Shown: positions 54,963 to 63,665, counted from the first letter of the stretch. The stretch: DNA of 64,000 bases from Inquilinus sp052078665 (GCF_052078665.1 NZ_JBQJIK010000007.1:68076-132075); one strand, 5' to 3'. Notes: generated by a model not told the origin, from the letters alone. A program made the numbers and translations.

Positions 54963-57309
54963 CACCACCTTGTCCCAGGCCAAAGCGCAGCCGGCCGCCG
55001 ACCGCATCGACGGCGCGGTGCACGACCCGCGCCGGCACGACAGCGCCCACAAGCATGTCAGCGGCGAGGCCGTCTATATCGACGACATCCCGGAGCCGGC
55101 GGGGCTGCTGCATGTCTGCCTGGGGCTGAGCGAGAAGGCCCATGCCCGGATCCGGTCGATCGACCTGGCCAAGGTCCGCGCCGCGCCCGGCGTGGTCCGC
55201 GTCTTCACAGCGGCGGACGTGCCGGGTGAGAACGACATCGGCTGCAACCATCTGGGCGACGAGCCGCTGTTCGCCACCGAGCTGGTGCAGCATGTCGGCC
55301 AGCCGGTCTTCGCCGTGGCCGCCGAGACCCGCGACCAGGCCCGTCGCGCCGCCCGCCTGGCCGCGATCGACTATGAGGAGCTGGCGCCGGTCCTGGACTA
55401 CGAGGCGGCGAAGGCCGCCGGCACGCTGGTGACCAAGCCGATGACGCTGCAGCGCGGCGAGGCCGCGGCGGCGATCGCGGCCGCGCCGCGGCGGGTCGAC
55501 GGCCGGATGCGGATCGGCGGGCAGGAGCATTTCTACCTGGAGAGCCAGGTGGCCCTGGCCCTGCCGGGCGAGGATGGCGATGTCACCGTCCATTCCTCGA
55601 CCCAGCACCCGAGCGAGGTGCAGCACATCGTCGCCGCCGTGCTGGACGTGCCGGACGGGGCGGTGACGGTCGAGATCCGGCGCATGGGCGGCGGCTTCGG
55701 CGGCAAGGAGACCCAGGCCAACCTGTTCGCCGCCACCGCCGCCCTGGTGGCCAAGGCGACCGGCCGCGCCGCCAAGCTGCGGCCGGACCGCGACGACGAC
55801 ATGGTGATCACCGGCAAGCGCCACGATTTCGAGGTCGATTACAGCGTCGGCTTCGACGAGGACGGCCGGATCGAGGGCGTCGAGATGCTGCTGGCGGCGC
55901 GCTGCGGCTGGTCCGCCGACCTGTCCGGCCCGGTCACCGACCGCGCCTTGTTCCATGCCGACAACGCCTATTACTACCCGGCGGTGCAGCTGTCCTCGCT
56001 GCCCTTGAAGACCAACACCCAGTCGAACACCGCCTTCCGCGGCTTCGGCGGGCCGCAGGGTCTGGTGGCGGGCGAAAGGCTGATCGAGGAGATCGCCTTC
56101 GCGGTGGGCAAGGACCCGCTCGAGATCCGCAAGCTGAACTTCTACGGCACCGACGACCGCAACGTGACGCCCTACCACCAGACGGTGGAGGACAACATCG
56201 CGCCGGAGCTGGTGGCGGAGCTGGAGCGCGACAGCGACTACCAGGCCCGGCGCGCCGAGATCCGCGCCTGGAACAAGACCAGCCGTTGGCTCAAGCGCGG
56301 CCTGGCGCTGACGCCGGTGAAGTTCGGCATCTCCTTCACCTTCACCGCCTACAACCAGGCCGGCGCGCTGGTGCATGTCTACAAGGACGGGTCGATCCAT
56401 CTGAACCATGGCGGCACCGAGATGGGCCAGGGCCTGTACGTCAAGGTCGCCCAGGTTGTCGCCGAGGAGTTCCAGGTCGACATCGGCCGCGTCCACATCA
56501 CCGCGACCACCACCGGCAAGGTGCCGAACACCTCGGCCACCGCCGCCTCCTCCGGCGCCGACCTGAACGGCATGGCGGCCCAGGCCGGGGCGCGGATGAT
56601 CAAGGAGCGGCTGATCGCCTTCGCCGCCGAACGCTGGCAGGTGACGCCGGACCAGGTGGTGTTCCGCCGCAACATGGTGCAGGTCGGCGACCAGCAGGTG
56701 CCGTTCCCGGAGCTGGTGCGCGCCGCCTATTTCGGCCGGGTGCAGCTGTCCGCCGCCGGCTTCTACAAGACGCCGAAGATCCATTGGGACCGCGCCGCCG
56801 GCCGCGGCCGCCCCTTCTACTACTTCGCCTATGGCGCCGCGGTCAGCGAGGTCACGGTCGACACCCTGACCGGCGAGTACCGGCTGGACCGGACCGATAT
56901 CCTGCACGATGCCGGCAACTCGCTGAACCCGGCGATCGACAAGGGCCAGGTCGAGGGCGGCTTCGTCCAGGGCGCCGGCTGGCTGACCATGGAGGAGCTG
57001 TGGTGGGACGCCAAGGGCCGGCTGCGGACCCATGCGCCCTCGACCTACAAGATCCCGGTGGCCAGCGACCGGCCGAAGATCTTCAACGTCCGGCTGGCCG
57101 ACACGCGCAACCATGAGGAGACGATCTACCGCTCCAAGGCGGTGGGCGAGCCGCCGCTGATGCTCGGCGTCTCGGTGCTGCACGCGATCTCCGACGCGGT
57201 GGCCAGCGTCGCCGACCACAGGATCTGCCCCCGCCTGGACCCGCCGGCAACGCCGGAGAAGGTGCTGGACGCGGTGGAGCGGGTCAGGGCGGCGGGAGGG
57301 GCGGGATGA
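54955..57309 (+). CDS. xdhB: Xanthine dehydrogenase large subunit (molybdopterin)
   Basis: A 784-residue catalytic subunit starting MPDTTLSQAK inside the end of xdhA. Molybdenum-cofactor and substrate segments include GEAVYIDDIPEPAGLLHVCL, RRMGGGFGGKETQANLFAAT, NTAFRGFGGPQGLVAGE with the catalytic Arg, NHGGTEMGQGLYVKVAQV and SKAVGEPPLMLGVSVLHAI with the general-base Glu. It oxidises hypoxanthine and xanthine to urate in the cytosol. xdhC, its cofactor chaperone, is separated from it by 770 bp of repeats. Confidence 0.97.
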   Translation: MPDTTLSQAKAQPAADRIDGAVHDPRRHDSAHKHVSGEAVYIDDIPEPAGLLHVCLGLSEKAHARIRSIDLAKVRAAPGVVRVFTAADVPGENDIGCNHLGDEPLFATELVQHVGQPVFAVAAETRDQARRAARLAAIDYEELAPVLDYEAAKAAGTLVTKPMTLQRGEAAAAIAAAPRRVDGRMRIGGQEHFYLESQVALALPGEDGDVTVHSSTQHPSEVQHIVAAVLDVPDGAVTVEIRRMGGGFGGKETQANLFAATAALVAKATGRAAKLRPDRDDDMVITGKRHDFEVDYSVGFDEDGRIEGVEMLLAARCGWSADLSGPVTDRALFHADNAYYYPAVQLSSLPLKTNTQSNTAFRGFGGPQGLVAGERLIEEIAFAVGKDPLEIRKLNFYGTDDRNVTPYHQTVEDNIAPELVAELERDSDYQARRAEIRAWNKTSRWLKRGLALTPVKFGISFTFTAYNQAGALVHVYKDGSIHLNHGGTEMGQGLYVKVAQVVAEEFQVDIGRVHITATTTGKVPNTSATAASSGADLNGMAAQAGARMIKERLIAFAAERWQVTPDQVVFRRNMVQVGDQQVPFPELVRAAYFGRVQLSAAGFYKTPKIHWDRAAGRGRPFYYFAYGAAVSEVTVDTLTGEYRLDRTDILHDAGNSLNPAIDKGQVEGGFVQGAGWLTMEELWWDAKGRLRTHAPSTYKIPVASDRPKIFNVRLADTRNHEETIYRSKAVGEPPLMLGVSVLHAISDAVASVADHRICPRLDPPATPEKVLDAVERVRAAGGAG

Positions 57310-57362
57310 TGCCGGACTTTCATCAGCCGATGCTTTTTGAGTCCCCCCTCCCCTCGCGGGCT

Positions 57363-57619
57363 GTTGCCTCTCCCGCTTGCGGGAGAGGTCGGGCTCGTGC
57401 AGCGAGACCGGGTGAGGGCGGCTCGGCCGCGACACCAGGATCAGCGTTTCAGGATGGGGCGGATCATGCGCTCGCTCTTGGCAGAGCGGTGCTTTCGGAG
57501 AGGCCGCTATCCCCTCACCCGGACATCCTTCGGATGTCCGACCTCTCCCGCAAGCGGGAGAGGCAATCTGTTCGCCTACCTGCGGTCGGTCTCACTGATC
57601 GATGTGTGAATGCCGCAGC
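57363..57619. repeat. Composite palindromic repeat, copy 4 (93-bp spacer plus tail)
   Basis: Left arm 57363-57418, spacer 57419-57511, right arm 57512-57566, tail to 57619. It is nearly identical over its full length to copy 2 (48450-48705), including the spacer and tail, and in the same direction. It starts 54 bp after xdhB and runs straight into copy 5. Confidence 0.9.
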
Positions 57620-58034
57620 GCTTGCGGGAGAGGTCGGAGCCGCCTCAGCGGCGCCGGGTGAGGGCCTCTTCGATCCGCAAGAGCACGCCTTCGAGGTCCT
57701 GCAGGATGTCGATGTTCCAGAAACGCAGCACGGTGTAGCCCTCGGATTCCAGGAAGGCGATCCGCCGTGCGTCGCGAACCGGCCCATGATGGCTGCCGTC
57801 GACCTCGACGATCAGCATCGCCTCAACACAGCACAGATCGGCGACATAGGGGCCGACCGGGTGCTGGCGCCGAAACTTGGCGCCGGCGAGTCCACGGTTG
57901 CGCAGGTGGCGCCACAGCAGCCCTTCCGCCAGCGTGCTGTCGTGGCGAAGCCTGCGCGCCTGCTTGGTCCGAGCCCCTTCCCTCACCCGGACATCCTGCG
58001 GATGTCCGGCCTCTCCCGCAAGCGGGAGAGGCAA
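57620..58034. mobile_element. Composite palindromic repeat, copy 5, carrying a DUF559 nuclease gene
   Basis: The left arm 57620-57664 (GCTTGCGGGAGAGGTCGG...CCGGGTGAGGG, lacking the outer CCTCTCCC) and right arm 57980-58034 are the same inverted arms as in copies 1-4. Their 315-bp spacer is filled by one minus-strand DUF559 gene. The gene stops inside the left arm and starts inside the right arm. Classing it as mobile is an inference from structure. Confidence 0.5.
57645..57986 (-). CDS. DUF559 domain protein, Vsr-like PD-(D/E)XK endonuclease
   Basis: A protein of 113 residues from the GTG at 57986; an upstream start at 58034 would translate the repeat itself (MPLPLAGEAG). It has the DUF559 layout: MTxAE-like DSTLAEGLLWRHLRNRGLAG, KFRRQHPVGPYVADLC, and LIVEVDGSHH, where Asp and the Glu-x-Asp pair would be the metal-binding residues of a very-short-patch-repair-like nuclease. 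RIAFLESEGYTVLRFWNIDI closes the fold. The active site looks intact. The gene occupies the spacer of a palindromic repeat between xdhB and xdhC. Confidence 0.85.
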   Translation of the reverse strand: MREGARTKQARRLRHDSTLAEGLLWRHLRNRGLAGAKFRRQHPVGPYVADLCCVEAMLIVEVDGSHHGPVRDARRIAFLESEGYTVLRFWNIDILQDLEGVLLRIEEALTRRR

Positions 58035-58078
58035 TCTGTTCGCATATCTGCGGTTGGTCGGCTAACGGAGGTCGCCCC

Positions 58079-59038
58079 ATGACCCCCCTTGCCTCCACCC
58101 TGCGGCTGTGGCTCGGCGACGGCGAGCCGACGGCGCTGGTGACATTGACGGAAGCCCGCGGATCCACCCCGCGCGAGGCCGGGGTGCACATGCTGGTCAC
58201 CGCCGCCGCCGCCCGCGGCACCATCGGCGGCGGGCGGATGGAATGGGACGCGATCGCCGCCGCCCGGACCCTGATTACCGCCAAGGAGCGGTCGCAGCGG
58301 GTCGAGATCCCGCTCGGCCCCGCCATCGGCCAGTGCTGCGGCGGCTATGTCGTGATCGAGCTGGAGCTGGCCGACGGCGCCACCCTGGCCCGGATCGAGG
58401 CCGAGGAGGCCGCGGAGGCCGCGGGCCAGCCCAGCGTCATGGTGTTCGGCGCCGGCCATGTCGGCAAGGCGCTGGCCCGCGCCCTGGCGCCGCTGCCGCT
58501 GAAGATCCAATGGGTCGACGGCCGCGCCGACGAGTTCCCGGCCGAGATCCCGGGGGGCATCACCCGGCGGCTGACGCCGACCCCGACCGACGTCATCGCC
58601 GAGGCCCCGCCCGGCGCCGCCTATCTGGTGATGACCCACAGCCACGCCATGGATTTCGAGGTGGCCGAGGCGGCGCTGCGCCGCGGCGACGCCGCCTATG
58701 TCGGGCTGATCGGATCGGCCACCAAGCGCGAGCGCTTCGAGCGCTGGTTCCGGGCCCGGGGCAACGACCCGCGGCGCACCGGATTCCTGACCTGCCCGAT
58801 CGGGGCGGGCCTCGGGCGGGACAAGCGCCCGCCCATCATCGCCGCCATGGTCGCGGCGGAATTGCTCATCGCTTTCGCCAAGGCTAAGGACGTGTCCGCC
58901 CCCGCCGACAAACCGGCGGCGGGGGCGGCTCCAGAACAGGAGGCTGCATGGACCGCAACCCGGGGGCCGGCCCCGCGCGCATCGAACTCCGCGGCATCAC
59001 CAAGAGGTTCGCGAGCCTCGTCGCGAACGACGGCGTAA
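58079..59038 (+). CDS. xdhC: Xanthine dehydrogenase accessory protein XdhC
   Basis: XdhC binds molybdenum cofactor, supports its sulfuration and inserts it into XdhB. The 319 residues show the XdhC_CoxI domain (ALVTLTEARGSTPREAGVHM, GTIGGGRMEWDAI, GPAIGQCCGGYVVIELE) and a Rossmann domain (VMVFGAGHVGKALARALAP, MTHSHAMDFEVAEAAL, YVGLIGSATKRERFERWF). The last 45 residues are low-complexity and overlap the next gene by 91 bp, so the native end may differ. It follows CTAACGGAGG. Confidence 0.93.
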   Translation: MTPLASTLRLWLGDGEPTALVTLTEARGSTPREAGVHMLVTAAAARGTIGGGRMEWDAIAAARTLITAKERSQRVEIPLGPAIGQCCGGYVVIELELADGATLARIEAEEAAEAAGQPSVMVFGAGHVGKALARALAPLPLKIQWVDGRADEFPAEIPGGITRRLTPTPTDVIAEAPPGAAYLVMTHSHAMDFEVAEAALRRGDAAYVGLIGSATKRERFERWFRARGNDPRRTGFLTCPIGAGLGRDKRPPIIAAMVAAELLIAFAKAKDVSAPADKPAAGAAPEQEAAWTATRGPAPRASNSAASPRGSRASSRTTA

Positions 59039-60519
59039 GCTTCTCCGTCCAGCCCGGCGAGATCCACGCGCTGCTCGGCGAGAACGGCGCCGGCAAGTCG
59101 ACGCTGGTCAAATGCATCTACGGCCTGCTGCAGCCCGATGCCGGCGAGATCCTGTGGAACGGCGCGCCGGTCGGCCCCGCCAGCCCGCACGAGGCCCGCC
59201 GCCTCGGCATCGGCATGGTGTTCCAGCACTTCTCGCTGTTCGAGGCGCTGACCGTGGCCGAGAACATCGCCCTCGGCCTGGAGAGCCCGCCCGACCGGCG
59301 CATCCTGGCCAGGCGGATCCGCGAGGTGTCCGAGGCCCATGGCCTGCCGCTGGACCCACATCGCGAGATCCACTCCCTGTCGGTCGGCGAGCGCCAGCGG
59401 GTCGAGATCGTGCGCTGCCTGCTGCAGGACCCGAAGCTGCTGATCATGGACGAGCCGACCTCGGTCCTGACCCCGCAGGAGGTGGAGCGGCTGTTCGAGA
59501 CGCTGCGCCGGCTGGCGTCGGAGGGCTGCTCGATCCTCTACATCAGCCACAAGCTGCACGAGATCAAGGCGCTGTGCGACGCGGCGACGATCATGCGCGG
59601 CGGCAAGGTGGTGGGCACCTGCGACCCGGCGGCCGAGACCGCGCGCAGCATGGCGCAGATGATGATCGGGGCGGAGCTGCGCACCCTGTCCCGGCGCGGC
59701 GCCCGCGGTGCGTCCGAGCCGCGGCTGATGGTGGAGAACCTGAGCCTGCCCGCCGACGGCCCCTTCGGCACCGCGCTGAAGCAGATCGGCTTCACCGTCG
59801 GCGCCGGCGAGATCCTGGGCATCGCCGGCATCGCCGGCAACGGCCAGACCGAGCTGTCGCAGGCCCTGTCGGGCGAACGCCGGGTCCGCCCGGCCGGCGC
59901 CATCCGCATCGGCGCCAAGCCGGTCGGGCATCTCGGCGCGGAGCAGCGCCGCCTGCTGGGGCTGTGCACCGTGCCGGAGGAGCGCAACGGCCACGCCGCC
60001 GTGCCGGAGATGAGCCTGGCCGCCAATGCCCTGCTGAGCGCCCGCAACCGCATGAGGCTGGCCCCCGGCGGGCTGATCCGCGCCGGCCTGGCGCGCCGCT
60101 ATGCCGAGCGGGTGATCCATGAGTTCGGGGTCAAGACCCGCGGCGCCGAGGCTTTGGCCGGCAGCCTGTCCGGCGGCAACCTGCAGAAATTCGTGGTCGG
60201 CCGCGAGGTGCTGCAGACGCCGGAGGTCTTCATCGTGTCGCAGCCGACCTGGGGCGTCGATGCCGGCGCCGCCACCGCGATCCACCAGGCGCTGATGACC
60301 CTGGCCCAGAACGGCGCCGCCGTGGTGGTGATCTCGCAGGATCTCGACGAGCTGCTGCAGATCACCGACCGCCTCGCGGTGATCAATCTCGGCCGCCTGT
60401 CCCAGGCCCGGCCCACCGCGGAGATCTCGGTCGCCGAGATCGGCCTGCTGATGGGCGGGCTGCACGGGGCCGAGCCGGAAGCGGCCGAGGAGAAGGAGCA
60501 CGCCGTTCATGTCGCTTAG
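58948..60519 (+). CDS. ABC transporter ATP-binding protein, BMP/nucleoside type (two ATPase domains)
   Basis: A sugar-type fused ATPase of 523 residues. Domain 1 has LLGENGAGKSTLVKCIYGL, SLSVGERQRVEIVRCLL and LLIMDEPTSVLTP. Domain 2 has IAGIAGNGQTELSQALSGE in place of a standard Walker A, SLSGGNLQKFVVGREV and FIVSQPTWGVDAGA, so only the first site is canonical. This is the YufO/NupO pattern. Its ATG follows CAGGAGGCTGC and lies inside xdhC. It energises uptake by the two permeases below; the purine context suggests a purine nucleobase or nucleoside cargo. Confidence 0.93.
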   Translation: MDRNPGAGPARIELRGITKRFASLVANDGVSFSVQPGEIHALLGENGAGKSTLVKCIYGLLQPDAGEILWNGAPVGPASPHEARRLGIGMVFQHFSLFEALTVAENIALGLESPPDRRILARRIREVSEAHGLPLDPHREIHSLSVGERQRVEIVRCLLQDPKLLIMDEPTSVLTPQEVERLFETLRRLASEGCSILYISHKLHEIKALCDAATIMRGGKVVGTCDPAAETARSMAQMMIGAELRTLSRRGARGASEPRLMVENLSLPADGPFGTALKQIGFTVGAGEILGIAGIAGNGQTELSQALSGERRVRPAGAIRIGAKPVGHLGAEQRRLLGLCTVPEERNGHAAVPEMSLAANALLSARNRMRLAPGGLIRAGLARRYAERVIHEFGVKTRGAEALAGSLSGGNLQKFVVGREVLQTPEVFIVSQPTWGVDAGAATAIHQALMTLAQNGAAVVVISQDLDELLQITDRLAVINLGRLSQARPTAEISVAEIGLLMGGLHGAEPEAAEEKEHAVHVA

Positions 60520-61606
60520 GATCGAACCCCGGCGGGAACCGTCCCGCGCCATGGTCTGGCTGACCCCGGTGCTGGCCGTGGCCCTGACCATCGCCAGCGG
60601 CTGGCTGCTGTTCCTCATGCTCGGCCTGGATCCGGCGGAGACGCTGTACCAGTTCGTGATCGCCCCGATCGAGACCTTCTACGGCTGGACCGAGCTGGGG
60701 GTGAAGGCGGCGCCGCTGATCCTGATCGCCATCGGCCTTGCCATCGGCTTCCGCGCCAATGTCTGGAACATCGGCGCCGAGGGCCAGCTGATCATGGGCG
60801 CGGTCGCGGCCGGCGCCGTCGCGCTCGCCTTCTGGGGCCAGGAGGGCTGGTGGATCCTGCCGGCCATGTGCGTCGCCGGGGCGCTGGGCGGTCTGGCCTA
60901 TGCCGCGATCCCTGCCTTCCTGAAGACCCGCTTCGACGTCAGCGAGATCCTGACCAGCCTGATGCTGACCTATGTCGCCTCGCTGGCCCTGAGCGTCCTG
61001 GTGTTCGGCCCGTGGAAGGACCCCGAAGGCTTCAACTTCCCGCAGACCCGGATGTTCAGCGACGCGGCGGTGCTGCCGATCCTGATCGAGGGCACCCGGC
61101 TGCATCTCGGCGCGCTGGTCGCCCTGTTCGCCGCGATCGGCGCCTGGTTCCTGGTCGGCCGCACCGTGGTCGGGTTCCAGATCCAGGTGGTCGGCCAGGC
61201 CCCGGCCGCGGCCCGCTTCGCCGGCTTCAGCCGCAAGCGCGTGGTCTGGTTCTGCCTGCTGCTGTCGGGCGCCCTGGCCGGGCTGGCCGGCACCTTCGAG
61301 GCGGCGGGGCCGATCGGGCAGCTGATCCCGCAGCTGACCCCCGGCTACGGCTTCACCGCCATCATCGTCGCCTTCCTCGGCCGGCTGAATCCGCTCGGCA
61401 TCGTCGCCGCCGGGCTGGTCATGGCCCTGTCCTATATCGGCGGCGAGAACGCCCAGGTCTCGGCCGGCCTGCCGCAGGCGGCGACCGGCGTGTTCCAGGG
61501 CATGCTGCTGTTCTACCTGCTGGCCGCCGACGTCCTGGTCCGCTACCGCCTGCGCTGGACCTCCGGCCAGGCCGCGCCCGCCCCCAAGCCCGTGACGGTG
61601 CCGTGA
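60509..61606 (+). CDS. ABC transporter permease (YufP/NupP-like)
   Basis: An inner-membrane protein of 365 residues with about nine helices. Family marks are LGVKAAPLILIAIGLAIGFR, NVWNIGAEGQLIMGAVAAGA and DVSEILTSLMLTYVASL. The ending FQGMLLFYLLAADVLVRYRL is typical. It starts within the end of the ATPase gene and ends on the base that begins the second permease, so the operon is translationally coupled. It forms the transmembrane channel with the next gene. Confidence 0.93.
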   Translation: MSLRIEPRREPSRAMVWLTPVLAVALTIASGWLLFLMLGLDPAETLYQFVIAPIETFYGWTELGVKAAPLILIAIGLAIGFRANVWNIGAEGQLIMGAVAAGAVALAFWGQEGWWILPAMCVAGALGGLAYAAIPAFLKTRFDVSEILTSLMLTYVASLALSVLVFGPWKDPEGFNFPQTRMFSDAAVLPILIEGTRLHLGALVALFAAIGAWFLVGRTVVGFQIQVVGQAPAAARFAGFSRKRVVWFCLLLSGALAGLAGTFEAAGPIGQLIPQLTPGYGFTAIIVAFLGRLNPLGIVAAGLVMALSYIGGENAQVSAGLPQAATGVFQGMLLFYLLAADVLVRYRLRWTSGQAAPAPKPVTVP

Positions 61607-62529
61607 TGGAGTTCCTCGTCCTCGTCGCCGCGACGGTGATCACCGCGGCCACCCCCCTGCTCTTCGCCGCGCTGGGCGAGCTGGTGGTGGAACGCTCCGG
61701 CGTCCTCAACCTCGGGATCGAGGGCATGATGCTGATCGGCGCGGTCGCCGGCTTCGCCGTGACCATCACCACCGGCCAGCCGGCGCTCGGCATCCTCGCC
61801 GCCGCCGCGGCCGGGGCGGCCGTGTCGCTGGTCTTCGCCGTGCTGACCCTGACCCTGATGGCCAACCAGGTGGCGACCGGCCTGGCCCTGACCATCTTCG
61901 GCGTGGGCCTGAGCGCGCTGCTCGGCGCCGGCTTCGTCGGCCACCCGATCCCGCCCTTGCCGAAGCTGTCGCTGCCGGTGCTGACCGACCTGCCGGTCGT
62001 CGGGCCGCTGATCTTCGGCCAGGACGTCCTGGTCTACCTCTCGGTCGCACTGACCTTCGGCGTCGCCTGGTTCCTGAAGCGCACGCGCCCCGGGCTGGTG
62101 CTGCGCGCGGTCGGGGAATCCGCCGAATCCGCCCATGCGATCGGCCATCCGGTGATCCTGGTGCGCTATCTCGCCTGCCTGTTCGGCGGCGCCATGGCCG
62201 GCCTCGCCGGCGCCTTCCTCTCCCTGTCCTACACGCCGATGTGGATGGAGGGGATGACGGCCGGCCGCGGCTGGATCGCCCTGGCGCTGGTGGTGTTCGG
62301 GTCCTGGCGCCCGTGGCGGGTGCTGCTCGGCGCCTATCTGTTCGGCGGGGTGACGATCCTGCAGCTGCACGCCCAGGGCATCGCCGGGATCGACCTGCCG
62401 TCCCAGATCTTCAGCATGCTGCCCTACCTCGCCACCATCGCCGTGCTCGTGGTCATCGCCGCCGGCCCCTGGCGCGGCCGGCTGCAGGCGCCGGCGGCCC
62501 TGGGCAAGCCGTTCCGCCCTTCCGTCTGA
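61606..62529 (+). CDS. ABC transporter permease (YufQ/NupQ-like)
   Basis: A permease of 307 residues with about eight helices, the second half of the transport channel. GELVVERSGVLNLGIEGMML, ANQVATGLALTIFGVGLSAL and RAVGESAESAHAIGHPVILV are characteristic of the BMP-linked nucleoside importers. The start ATG shares its first base with the preceding stop TGA. The gene is followed after 43 bp by the binding-protein gene. Confidence 0.93.
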   Translation: MEFLVLVAATVITAATPLLFAALGELVVERSGVLNLGIEGMMLIGAVAGFAVTITTGQPALGILAAAAAGAAVSLVFAVLTLTLMANQVATGLALTIFGVGLSALLGAGFVGHPIPPLPKLSLPVLTDLPVVGPLIFGQDVLVYLSVALTFGVAWFLKRTRPGLVLRAVGESAESAHAIGHPVILVRYLACLFGGAMAGLAGAFLSLSYTPMWMEGMTAGRGWIALALVVFGSWRPWRVLLGAYLFGGVTILQLHAQGIAGIDLPSQIFSMLPYLATIAVLVVIAAGPWRGRLQAPAALGKPFRPSV

Positions 62530-62572
62530 GAGGCCATTTGATATTCTCAGACCAATCAACAATGGAGGTCTC

Positions 62573-63652
62573 ATGTCGATGCTGGTTTCCCGCCGGACGC
62601 TTCTCGCCGGCTCCGCCGCCGCCCTGGCCGCCTCGGCCCTGCCCGGGCCGGCCTGGGCCGCCGACCCGCTGAAGGTCGGCTTCATCTATATCGGCCCGGT
62701 CGGCGACTATGGCTGGACCCACGGCCACGACGTGGCCCGCCGCGAGGTCGAGGCGAAGTTAGGCGACAAGGTGAAGACCACCTTCGTCGAGAACGTGCCC
62801 GAGGGCCCGGATGCGGAGCGGGTGCTGCGCCAGCTGGCCCAGGCGGGGAACGAGCTGATCTTCACCACCTCCTTCGGCTACATGAACGCCACGATCCGGG
62901 CGGCGAAGGCTCTGCCGCAGGTGAAGTTCGAGCATGCCACCGGCTACCAGACCGCGCCCAACGTCAGCACCTACAACGCCCGCTTCTACGAGGGCCGCGC
63001 CATCTGCGGCACCATCGCCGGGCACCTGACCAAGACCGGCAATCTCGGCTATATCGGCTCGTTCCCGATCCCCGAGGTGGTGATGGGCATCAACGCCGTC
63101 GCCCTGTCCGCCCGCAAGATCCGCCCCGACGCCAAGGTCAAGGTGGTCTGGGCCAACAGCTGGTACGACCCGGGCAAGGAGAGCGATGCGGCCAAGGCGC
63201 TGATCGACGGCGGCGTCGACGTGCTGAGCCAGCACACCGACAGCCCGGCGCCGCTGCAGGTGGCGGAGAGTCGCAACGTCTACGCCTTCGGCCAGGCCTC
63301 GGACATGCGCAACTTCGCGCCGAAGATGCACCTGACCGCGATCGTCGACGCCTGGGGCGAGTATTACATCCGCCGGGTGCAGGCGGTGATCGACGGCAGC
63401 TGGCAGACCTCCAGCGTCTGGGAGGGGCTGAAGGAGGGCATGGTCGGCATGGCCCCCTACAACGAGGCGATCCCGGCCGATGTGGTGGCGGCGGCGGAGA
63501 AGGTGCGCGCCGGCATCCTCGACGGCACCGGCCACCCCTTCGTCGGCCCGATCAAGAACCAGAAGGGCGAGCTGGTGGTGAAGGAAGGCGAGACGCTGAG
63601 CGACGAGCAGCTGCTGAAGATGGACTGGTATGTCGAGGGCGTGGAGGCCTGA
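62573..63652 (+). CDS. BMP family ABC transporter substrate-binding protein
   Basis: A periplasmic binding protein of 359 residues with a Tat-like signal (VSRRTLLAGSAAALAASALP, cleavage after AWA). The body starts PLKVGFIYIGPVGDYGWTHG, the usual BMP opening, with EGRAICGTIAGHLTKTGN, GYIGSFPIPEVVMGINAVAL and QHTDSPAPLQVAE. The ribosome site GGAGGTCTC is near-consensus, so it is well expressed. No lipidated Cys is present. Related proteins bind nucleosides or purines, which fits the neighbouring xdh and hiuH genes. Confidence 0.93.
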   Translation: MSMLVSRRTLLAGSAAALAASALPGPAWAADPLKVGFIYIGPVGDYGWTHGHDVARREVEAKLGDKVKTTFVENVPEGPDAERVLRQLAQAGNELIFTTSFGYMNATIRAAKALPQVKFEHATGYQTAPNVSTYNARFYEGRAICGTIAGHLTKTGNLGYIGSFPIPEVVMGINAVALSARKIRPDAKVKVVWANSWYDPGKESDAAKALIDGGVDVLSQHTDSPAPLQVAESRNVYAFGQASDMRNFAPKMHLTAIVDAWGEYYIRRVQAVIDGSWQTSSVWEGLKEGMVGMAPYNEAIPADVVAAAEKVRAGILDGTGHPFVGPIKNQKGELVVKEGETLSDEQLLKMDWYVEGVEA

Positions 63653-63665
63653 GGCACAGTCGCCC

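Noticed and set aside
54820..57435. 871-codon open frame antisense to xdhB
   Set aside because: Shadow of a well-identified enzyme, with no recognisable sequence.
57363..58034. CRISPR array from the repeated palindromes
   Set aside because: Repeats are few, unevenly spaced and scattered over 29 kb, with no cas gene.
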